Assembly: GCA_016715865.1 (NCBI GenBank)
Contig: JADJXM010000001.1
Coordinates: forward strand, 434,001 to 498,000
From: Acidobacteriota bacterium
Lineage (GTDB): Bacteria; Acidobacteriota; Blastocatellia; RBC074
Direction of reading: 5' to 3'
Length of the DNA: 64,000 nucleotides
This document shows, piece by piece, positions 52,752-64,000 of the stretch. The notes under the pieces were generated by a model. That model made no database searches. It saw nothing but the letters and a program-made list of their open reading frames with translations, and was not told where the DNA came from. The translations under genes were made by a program, and so were the position numbers. How positions within the stretch are numbered: position 1 is the stretch's first letter; each line of letters starts with the position of its first letter.

Positions 52752-53084
52752 ATGTCGCAGCATATCGCTCTATTCCTGTTTCAGGCACAAGGTGGTGGAA
52801 GCGCCCTTGGGATGTTCATTCCGATGGTGCTCGTCTTTGTGCTCTTCTATTTTTTGATTATCGTCCCTCAGCGCAAGCGTCAGAAAGCGGTCGAGGCGAT
52901 GCTCAACAACCTCAAGCCCGGCGACAAGGTCGTGACCGGCGGCGGCGTTTACGGTACAATTGTCAGCATACGCGAGGACAAGCGGACTGTGCAGCTCAAG
53001 ATCGCCGAAAATCCGGTCGTCCGGGTCGAGGTCGCTCGTGCATCGATCTCGGGTCTGCAGGAAACGACTGAAGAGAAGAAATAG
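52752..53084 (+). CDS. yajC: Preprotein translocase accessory subunit YajC
   Basis: 110 residues. YajC is a small single-pass inner-membrane protein that forms a complex with SecDF and the SecYEG translocon. One membrane helix at about residues 19-41 (GMFIPMVLVFVLFYFLIIVP) is followed by the conserved QRKRQKAVEAMLNNLKPGDK and VVTGGGVYGTIVSI. The ATG at 52752 is chosen. It lies between tgt and secD in the classical order. A terminator-like hairpin follows at 53108, so secDF may also have their own promoter in 53137-53247. Confidence 0.95.
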   Translation: MSQHIALFLFQAQGGGSALGMFIPMVLVFVLFYFLIIVPQRKRQKAVEAMLNNLKPGDKVVTGGGVYGTIVSIREDKRTVQLKIAENPVVRVEVARASISGLQETTEEKK

Positions 53085-53107
53085 CGTCAAAGAGTAATAG
53101 ATTGCTG

Positions 53108-53136
53108 CCCCGGATCAAGATCAACTCCGGGGTTTT
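53108..53136 (+). terminator. Terminator-like hairpin between yajC and secD
   Basis: CCCCGGA (53108-53114) pairs with TCCGGGG (53126-53132), an 11-base loop, then TTTT. The short T-run suggests partial termination. Confidence 0.75.
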
Positions 53137-53247
53137 ACTGCGTACATTAAAATCGCATTGAATCCTTGTATCGAATATTAATTCAGTTATTTATTCCGTC
53201 CCGGATCCTCAGTCGAAACACGAGGGCCCGGTTGTTTGAATGGCAAT

Positions 53248-54909
<1,662 letters not shown>

Positions 54910-54964
54910 TCACGTGACGGGACTTTGATTTTTTTGCAACTTTGAATGCCTTATTGGTTGAACT

Positions 54965-56347
54965 ATGATCGAGATTTTTAAAAACGCCAACTACGATTTT
55001 CTGAGCAAAAAATGGCTCTTCATCGGTTTATCCTGGATCCTCATTCTGGCGGGTCTGGGCTCGGTTCTATACCGTGCGTTTGACGGCAAGGATTACACGC
55101 AGCCATTCAACATGGGCGTCGATTTCTCGGGTGGAACGCTGGCCAGCGTCAAATTCAATGCTCCGCCGGACGTCAACAAACTGCGCAGCGCGCTGGCAGC
55201 CCAGGGGATCGAATCGTCAAAGATAACCATCCAGCCCGTCGGGGACGAAATCGGTCAGGCCCCTAAGCATGAGGTTTTAGTCCGCTTGCCCAATCTGGTC
55301 AATGTCGTGGTCAGGGAAGGTCAATCGCTGACCGCCGCCAAGGCTACAGACGATGCGGATATCGGCAAACAGAAGATTCTGGCCGCTCTGGCTACTTTCA
55401 ATCCGCCGGGAAATGAAACAAAAATCGACGTCAACAAGCTCGGCAGCGATGATCTGTCCTCGGAATTGCAGAAAAGGGCGGGGCTCGACGCCGAGCGCGC
55501 GAGCGATGTCGCCAAACGCATCGTCGATTACCGCGAAAAGTCGCGCGGCGGTCTGATCGGAAATATCAGCGAGGTCAAAAACCTTGGCGGGATTGAGCCA
55601 CAGATCGGGGCCAGCCTCGATCAGAACTTTTTCGCCGGTTCGGTGGCTGTCAGAAGTGTTGAAGCCGTCAGCCCGCAGGTCGGCGCCGACCTGCGCGATC
55701 GGGCCATTCTCGTGACACTCGTTTCGTGTCTCGGAATGCTCATCTACATCTACTTCCGATTCAAGTCATGGGGCTTCGGCATCGGAGCTGTCGTTGCGGT
55801 CTTTCACGATGTGCTGGTCACGCTCGGGTTCTTCTCGATCATGCAGTGGGAGATCAATCTGACTGTCATCGCGGCCCTCCTGACTCTGATCGGGTATTCG
55901 ATGAACGACACCATCGTCATCTTCGACAGGATCCGCGAGATGATGAGGACTCGCCGCCGTGAAGGATTGGTTAAAGTCACCAACGATGCGATCAACCTGA
56001 CGCTCTCCCGGACGACATTAACTGCGGGTCTGACATTCCTGACCGTCGTGGCACTGCTTGTCTTCGGCGGCGAAGTGCTGCGCAGTTTCTCATGGACGCT
56101 CTTTATAGGCATTCTGATCGGCACCTATTCATCGATCTTTATAGCCAGCCCGGTCATGCTCTGGTGGGAAAACTGGCAGGCCGGAAAGCGTTCGAAACTG
56201 GCCGGTGCGCCGGCTGGATCCCCCTCTGCTTCGACAGCACAGGGCGGTTCCTCATCGGGGATTTCCGCGGGCGGCGTGACTGAATCGATGCTGGCGGCTG
56301 CCGGCGTCTCGACAGCCCCTCGCAAACCGCGCAAAAAAGGAAAATAA
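54965..56347 (+). CDS. secF: Protein translocase subunit SecF
   Basis: 460 residues, longer than the usual 300-330 because of an enlarged periplasmic segment and a C-terminal tail. The N-terminal helix (WLFIGLSWILILAGLGSVLY) is followed by FNMGVDFSGGTLASVKF with the conserved VDFSGGT. The periplasmic part includes a helix-hairpin-helix-like insertion (residues about 155-205, SSELQKRAGLDAERASDVAK) that is not typical of SecF. The membrane part carries YSMNDTIVIFDRIRE, the conserved Asp-Arg motif. The last 65 residues (about 395-460) are Ser/Gly/Ala-rich and basic and appear disordered. A CCCCGA/TCGGGG hairpin lies just past the stop. Confidence 0.95.
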   Translation: MIEIFKNANYDFLSKKWLFIGLSWILILAGLGSVLYRAFDGKDYTQPFNMGVDFSGGTLASVKFNAPPDVNKLRSALAAQGIESSKITIQPVGDEIGQAPKHEVLVRLPNLVNVVVREGQSLTAAKATDDADIGKQKILAALATFNPPGNETKIDVNKLGSDDLSSELQKRAGLDAERASDVAKRIVDYREKSRGGLIGNISEVKNLGGIEPQIGASLDQNFFAGSVAVRSVEAVSPQVGADLRDRAILVTLVSCLGMLIYIYFRFKSWGFGIGAVVAVFHDVLVTLGFFSIMQWEINLTVIAALLTLIGYSMNDTIVIFDRIREMMRTRRREGLVKVTNDAINLTLSRTTLTAGLTFLTVVALLVFGGEVLRSFSWTLFIGILIGTYSSIFIASPVMLWWENWQAGKRSKLAGAPAGSPSASTAQGGSSSGISAGGVTESMLAAAGVSTAPRKPRKKGK

Positions 56348-57844
<1,497 letters not shown>

Positions 57845-58076
57845 TCTTCCGTCCGGAATGGCTTGCTGCTCGACCGGAACGAATGGCAGTTCTATACCCG
57901 TCGTTGGCGGGAACCGATTGTGGTTAGCCAGAGTCTACTATGATGACGGACAGGTTACAGCTGGAACCACGAATAATTAAGGTCTGTCTTCTGCGTCTGA
58001 ATACCGGCTGATATTAATCAGCCGGCTGCAATCAACTAAAATTCTTTCAGTAACTATTTTGGAGGACTTCGATATC

Positions 58077-58826
58077 ATGACACTAATGCTTAGCCAGATC
58101 TGGTTGGCAGTCGCTTCATTCGCCTTTGCTCTTGCCGAAGGCGAGGCCCAGGCTTTCGACTTCTCGTTGATGGGAATGCTGCGTAACCTCGGCGGTGTAG
58201 CTTTAGGCGTGCTGGTAGTTCTTTTGATCATGTCGATCTGGTCGATTGCGATCATGGTCGAAAGGTATCTGACCTACAGCGCCGCCAAGAACCAGTCCCG
58301 CGAATTCGCCCCTAAAGTCGCGAACGCGCTCAAAAATCAGAAGATCGATGAAGCGATCAGCCTTTCGGACAAATACAAAAAGAGCCACCTGGCGATGGTC
58401 GTCAATGCCGGTCTTCAGGAGTTTCGATCTCACCAGCTGTCGAGCGAGATCTCGGGCGACATAATCGATGCATCGAAGCGCGCCCAGCAGCGTGCTGCCG
58501 CCATCAAGATTTCCGAATTCAGGCGCGGCCTCTCCGGGCTTGCGACGATCGGTTCCACCGCTCCGTTCGTGGGACTGTTCGGAACGGTGTTCGGAATCAT
58601 CAACGCCTTCCAGGGAATGAAGAGCGCTGAGTCGGCCGGTATTTCCGCCGTCGCCGGTGGTATCGCCGAGGCGCTGTTCGCTACCGCATTCGGACTGCTC
58701 GTGGCGGTTCCGGCTGTGTGGCTGTTTAACTATTTCACCGGCAAGGTCGAAAATTTTGTCGTTGAAATGGATAACTCCTCGGCCGAGCTGATCGACTACT
58801 TCCTGAAACAGCGCGGCAAGAAATAG
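58077..58826 (+). CDS. exbB: Proton channel subunit ExbB (TolQ/MotA family)
   Basis: 249 residues. ExbB is the pentameric proton channel that energises TonB. GGAGG at 58061-58065 supports the ATG at 58077. Three membrane helices: residues about 37-60 (GVALGVLVVLLIMSIWSIAI), about 150-175 (GLATIGSTAPFVGLFGTVFG) and about 190-220 (ISAVAGGIAEALFATAFGLL). The middle cytoplasmic region has the family's EFRRGLSGLATIGSTAPFVG LLGTV-type motif. A short N-terminal hydrophobic stretch is extra and may be a signal-like segment. ExbD genes follow at 59013 and 59480. Confidence 0.93.
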   Translation: MTLMLSQIWLAVASFAFALAEGEAQAFDFSLMGMLRNLGGVALGVLVVLLIMSIWSIAIMVERYLTYSAAKNQSREFAPKVANALKNQKIDEAISLSDKYKKSHLAMVVNAGLQEFRSHQLSSEISGDIIDASKRAQQRAAAIKISEFRRGLSGLATIGSTAPFVGLFGTVFGIINAFQGMKSAESAGISAVAGGIAEALFATAFGLLVAVPAVWLFNYFTGKVENFVVEMDNSSAELIDYFLKQRGKK

Positions 58827-59012
58827 CGTTTTCCGGAGTTTCGAATCCTTCACCGGCCATGAACTGAAAGACCCGAAGGGGCTCAGCGCAAAATGAGTTT
58901 GGTTGCCTGACCCCCTCCCGGGACATCTTTTCCGGCTCTGCTGACCGATAGATCGATTCTCCGAGAAGCTGTGTTTCATGTCCCAATTTCTTAAGTTTCA
59001 AGGAGGAACAAT

Positions 59013-59453
59013 ATGGGAATGACAGGTGGTGGCGGGAGTGATGCAATCAATTCGGAAATCAACGTGACTCCGATGGCGGATATCATGCTGGTTCTGCTGA
59101 TCATCTTCATGGTGATCACTCCGTTATTGCAGTCCGGAGTAACCGTGACGCTCCCGAAAGGCGATAGCCCTGAAGAAGATGCCAATATTATCAAGGATAC
59201 AGCCGTAGTTGTGGCCATCCCATCGGAAGGGATGTACTATCTTGGCCGTGATCTTATACAGGGCAAGGATAATCTGATTGCCACGATCAAGTCCCGCATG
59301 GGTGTTCTCAAGCCGAGCGATCCCCAAATCGTTTACATCAAGGGCGGAATCAACGTCAATTATGGTGAGGTCGTTACTGTAGTTGATTCCATACGTGAAG
59401 CCGGCTTCGATCAAATCGGACTTGTTGTCGACAAGAAGAAAGAGAACGAATAA
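59013..59453 (+). CDS. exbD: Biopolymer transport protein ExbD (first copy)
   Basis: 146 residues. ExbD is a single-pass protein whose membrane Asp takes part in proton flow. AAGGAGGAACAAT precedes the ATG. INSEINVTPMADIMLVLLII has the conserved Asp23 in the membrane helix (residues about 22-42), then a periplasmic domain (VVVAIPSEGMYYLGRDLI, GEVVTVVDSIREAGFDQIGL). Two ExbD genes in tandem are typical of Acidobacteriota and Myxococcota clusters and may assemble as a heterodimer, which is inference. Confidence 0.93.
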   Translation: MGMTGGGGSDAINSEINVTPMADIMLVLLIIFMVITPLLQSGVTVTLPKGDSPEEDANIIKDTAVVVAIPSEGMYYLGRDLIQGKDNLIATIKSRMGVLKPSDPQIVYIKGGINVNYGEVVTVVDSIREAGFDQIGLVVDKKKENE

Positions 59454-59479
59454 TCATTAAGGATTAAAGGAGTATTGTC

Positions 59480-59911
<432 letters not shown>

Positions 59912-60051
59912 TTATGAATCCGGTATTTGATTCATAAACCTGACGGACTTGAGAAGTCACATTCCATTTATGGCGATTGCCGCCGTGGCGGCGGTGATCG
60001 CCAGTGCCATTAATTTTTTTACCATAGTTCAGGGAGAGCACATAAAGAGTT

Positions 60052-60903
60052 ATGAAAGTCTTCCGCAAATTAGCAACCCCGATCACGCTGGCGGCAATTT
60101 TTTGCCTTGCCGGTTTCAGTTCCGGCTGCGAGTATGCCAAAAAGGTCATCGCCAAGGACAAGATAAATCAGGGAGCGATTCTGTATAACCAGGGGCGAAC
60201 GAAAGATGCGCAGGTATTCTTCAAGGATGCCACCGATCTGGACAGCAACAATCCGATAGCCTGGCTCTATTACGGCGCTACTCTGGTTAAGGATTACAAG
60301 TCGCAATCTGGAGAGGAACGGGTGCAAACGGCCAATCTGGCGCTCGACGTATATAAAAAGGCGAAAGATCTATCAGGCGGAAATTGCACGACGGAGGATA
60401 ATGCGATCAGCTATATTGCGACAATTTACGATGATCTCGAAAAGGCCGATGAGAATCGTGAATGGTTGTTGAAACGAGCTGAGGGTCCTTGCTCAACCAA
60501 GGAGATCAAGGCGACCACCTATTATTCGATCGCGGTCAAATTCTGGACTGTCTCATACGATCAGACGACCCGATATGCGGATAAGGGCGCAACTAACCCA
60601 TTCCATTATCGCAACATGGACTATCCGGCTGCGCTGCCCGACAAGGTTAAGAGCGAAGAGGCGATCACCAGGGGACTCGAGTATATTGAGAAATCGCTCG
60701 AGGTCGATCCGGAATACGTTGACGCCATGTTCTACAAGGGACTGCTCTATCGCGAACGCCAGAAACTGACCAAGGAAGAGGCCAAGCGCAAGGAACTTGA
60801 CCAGCTGGCGCAAAAGATCTCTGACGAAGCATCGGCGCTTCAGAAGAAGAAGGAAGAAGCGGCGGCTCAGCAGGCACAGCAACAGCCTGCTCCGCAGGGC
60901 TGA
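60052..60903 (+). CDS. Exported TPR protein of the Ton cluster
   Basis: 283 residues. Signal peptide MKVFRKLATPITLAAIFCLA ending at SSGCEYAKK; the Cys after SSG could be lipidated, though the lipobox lacks the usual Leu at -3. Residues about 38-80 (GAILYNQGRTKDAQVFFKDA, then NNPIAWLYYGATL) and about 205-235 (YIEKSLEVDPEYVDAMFYKG) are tetratricopeptide units; the region between has two Cys (NCTTED and GPCSTK) that may form a disulphide. The C-terminal tail is Lys/Glu- then Gln/Ala-rich. Position directly after exbB-exbD-exbD is a common arrangement in this phylum, suggesting a role in Ton or Tol envelope function. A terminator follows immediately. Confidence 0.85.
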   Translation: MKVFRKLATPITLAAIFCLAGFSSGCEYAKKVIAKDKINQGAILYNQGRTKDAQVFFKDATDLDSNNPIAWLYYGATLVKDYKSQSGEERVQTANLALDVYKKAKDLSGGNCTTEDNAISYIATIYDDLEKADENREWLLKRAEGPCSTKEIKATTYYSIAVKFWTVSYDQTTRYADKGATNPFHYRNMDYPAALPDKVKSEEAITRGLEYIEKSLEVDPEYVDAMFYKGLLYRERQKLTKEEAKRKELDQLAQKISDEASALQKKKEEAAAQQAQQQPAPQG

Positions 60904-60947
60904 TCAGCCGGCACTTCCCCGGAATTTCAGAGACAACTGGATAACCG

Positions 60948-60987
60948 ACGCAGCCGGAGCAGTTTCGCTCACCGGCTGCGTTTTTTA
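60948..60987 (+). terminator. Terminator of the Ton cluster
   Basis: ACGCAGCCGG (60948-60957) pairs perfectly with CCGGCTGCGT (60972-60981), followed by TTTTTTATTT. The T-run overlaps the stop codon of the convergent gene at 60985. Confidence 0.95.
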
Positions 60988-61488
60988 TTTCGGAGCACCC
61001 GATACTCCCTTTTCGGCGTTTTGTCGGCGGGTGAGTTCCGCCTTTAACCTGATCAAGCCGCGGCCCATGGCCCATTCATGATTCCACCTGAAGATCGGCT
61101 TAAGAACAGGAGAGAGCAGGCGGATGAGCGGTTTTTCAGCCCGGATCACCCAGTCGAACCGAATGTCGGTTCCGGTGGTGGCTTCACTCAGCGTCCAGCG
61201 TCCATTACCGACGAAATCTCCGGTTGCAGCGATCTCGATCGTATGCGGTCGTTCGTGACTGATCGCTTCGGCAGTCCAGTGCAATCGGTAAGGCAATCGT
61301 CCACGGGTATGAAAGTCGATGCGGTCACCAATGCCGTCTGAAAGCCCTGAACCGTGGTGCGTCGCGGCCAGGTATACATCTGGCCACCATCTTGGGTAAT
61401 CACGACCTTCCTTAAGAATCTCATAGACCATTTCACGTGGCGCTTCGACGCGCCATTCGGTGAGAAATGTATAGAGGTTGTTGGGCAT
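60985..61488 (-). CDS. SRPBCC-family protein (polyketide-cyclase-like)
   Basis: 167 residues. The START/SRPBCC fold binds hydrophobic ligands in a helix-grip pocket. Seen: FLTEWRVEAPREMVYEILKE, then YPRWWPDVYLA (a typical W-P motif after the first helix), GDRIDFHTRGRLPYRLHWTA, FVGNGRWTLSEATTGTDIRF, and a final long helix (GRGLIRLKAELTRRQ). No signal peptide is seen. Start ATG at 61486-61488. It is the last gene of a minus-strand operon whose members are otherwise membrane proteins. Its ligand is unknown. Confidence 0.85.
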   Translation of the reverse strand: MPNNLYTFLTEWRVEAPREMVYEILKEGRDYPRWWPDVYLAATHHGSGLSDGIGDRIDFHTRGRLPYRLHWTAEAISHERPHTIEIAATGDFVGNGRWTLSEATTGTDIRFDWVIRAEKPLIRLLSPVLKPIFRWNHEWAMGRGLIRLKAELTRRQNAEKGVSGAPK

Positions 61489-61512
61489 GATCTATTTCTC
61501 GCATCGGTAAGG

Positions 61513-61725
61513 TCAGCCGGCGTCTTCGGCGGGATAACGTTTTTTTGAGAGGATCAGATACAGAATGAAAACGAGCAGACCGGTGAAGGTCAGGAAGACG
61601 ACGATCTTCAGTACTCCGACAATGGTCGATAACATGGTCAGCCCGAGACGAATGCTCTCGAAGGTCAAAAAAACGCTGGTCACGATAGAGCTGAGCAGCG
61701 CAAGTATCTTGAGGATCGATGCCAT
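61513..61725 (-). CDS. Small membrane protein
   Basis: 70 residues, not recognised. Two membrane helices: residues about 5-24 (LKILALLSSIVTSVFLTFES) and about 37-60 (GVLKIVVFLTFTGLLVFILYL), then a short basic/acidic tail (SKKRYPAEDAG). AAGGTGGAG lies just before the ATG at 61723-61725, good evidence for translation. It is spaced 19 bases from the upstream gene and 24 from the SRPBCC gene, so it belongs to the operon. It may be an accessory subunit for the large membrane protein upstream. Confidence 0.8.
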   Translation of the reverse strand: MASILKILALLSSIVTSVFLTFESIRLGLTMLSTIVGVLKIVVFLTFTGLLVFILYLILSKKRYPAEDAG

Positions 61726-61744
61726 TTCTCCACCTTTCGCGGAC

Positions 61745-63544
<1,800 letters not shown>

Positions 63545-63574
63545 TTCATTGAAGTGTACGAAGATGATGACCGG

Positions 63575-64000
63575 TCAGTTCCCGATGTAACTGTCATTCC
63601 GTGTCCTGTCCGCGTGAGCGAATTCACCAGTCGATTTGTCGAATGAAGGTGGGATAACCGACGGCGGCGGAGTCCGATAGATCGTCCTGGCGGATGGTTC
63701 GTTTCTGCCCCGGGAGAACCCGCGCAACAGGAAGAGTCCTGCCAGAATCAACAGGAACGGCCAGAATCGCTGAAGAATATCGGGGATCGTGAGATTGAGT
63801 ATGGACAGCACTCCGATGCCAAGCAGGAGTCCTCCCCAGAGCCTGGTATTCTCACGCAGGCATAACTTCAGGCGGTCGTCCTCGGCCTGAAGGTCTTCTC
63901 CGCTTCGCTGATGCCGGGCAGACCGGTATGCATCGTAAATTGAGAATATGTATGTGCCTGCCACTCCGAGGCCGAAGACGACTTCAAGCGGGTTGTTGAA
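63575..64000 (-). CDS. LiaI/LiaF-type membrane protein, 5' truncated by window edge
   Basis: The frame is open past the right edge; the visible 141 residues are the C-terminal part (FNNPLEVVFGLGVAGTYIFS). A GTG at 63962-63964 is only an internal codon. Two hydrophobic segments: near the start (VVFGLGVAGTYIFSIYDAY), and the pair GLLLGIGVLSILN / PFLLILAGLFLLRG in the middle, the shape of a LiaI/LiaF-like transmembrane unit. The C-terminal 40 residues are Pro- and Ser-rich (RTPPPSVIPPSFDKSTGEFA) and probably soluble. Related proteins often start with a zinc ribbon, which would lie outside the window. It heads the operon with 63544, 61725 and 61488. Confidence 0.75.
   Translation of the reverse strand, partial: FNNPLEVVFGLGVAGTYIFSIYDAYRSARHQRSGEDLQAEDDRLKLCLRENTRLWGGLLLGIGVLSILNLTIPDILQRFWPFLLILAGLFLLRGFSRGRNEPSARTIYRTPPPSVIPPSFDKSTGEFAHADRTRNDSYIGN

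Noticed and set aside
59949..60188. 79-codon plus-strand frame with one hydrophobic segment
   Set aside because: No ribosome site, and its second half overlaps the TPR gene 60052-60903 in the wrong frame.

Overview
The window looks like chromosomal DNA from a Gram-negative bacterium of the phylum Acidobacteriota, most likely near class Blastocatellia. This is inferred from gene content: an Oar-like TonB-dependent receptor with an N-terminal carboxypeptidase-regulatory domain, a TonB/ExbB/ExbD/ExbD/TPR cluster, a large PIG-L deacetylase, a TPR-CHAT protein, DUF4097 and LiaI/LiaF-like membrane proteins, and giant DUF11/Ig-like surface proteins. No rRNA, tRNA, CRISPR array, transposase or phage gene was seen.

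Layout. At 1-1253 lies the broken 3' end of an HExxH protein followed by a secreted helical-repeat protein. At 1429-9299 (minus) a probable operon encodes a large secreted PIG-L deacetylase, a fused alpha/beta 2-oxoacid dehydrogenase E1, an APC permease, a PfkB sugar kinase and a small protein. At 9466-16775 are aat, an AIM24-family protein, the Oar-like receptor and enolase. At 16875-20239 a permuted ATP-grasp-like gene is divergent from galU, which overlaps a glucuronokinase-like GHMP kinase. At 20276-24658 are three exported proteins: a YtcJ-type amidohydrolase, a DUF4097 protein and a Tat-exported Gfo/Idh/MocA oxidoreductase.

At 24993-34210 is an accessory-looking stretch: an exported TPR-CHAT putative protease, a convergent single-pass membrane protein of unknown family, a small proline-rich membrane protein, an orphan HATPase domain and a Uup-like ABC-F ATPase. 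At 34286-47187 (minus) are two giant exported repeat proteins sharing a C-terminal module that ends FPPNCC. The first has 16 near-identical 249-252 bp repeats and a +1 frameshift in a C-run. At 47393-49747 are a DUF1611 protein and a convergent Gln/Gly-rich secreted protein. At 50085-56347 is a housekeeping run: der, tgt, yajC, secD, secF. At 57086-60903 is the Ton energy-transduction cluster. At 60985-64000 (minus) is a small operon of membrane-associated proteins running off the window edge.

The most unusual global feature is a set of intergenic elements, most of them inverted repeats, each built on its own short A/G-rich word (GGAAACT, CGCAAAG, CACAAAG, AACGCCA, CCGCGAATGAACACG, CAGGATT). 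They sit almost exclusively between genes, often where a terminator would be expected. The most notable candidate system is the exported TPR-CHAT putative protease facing the convergent single-pass membrane protein. The link between those two is inference only.
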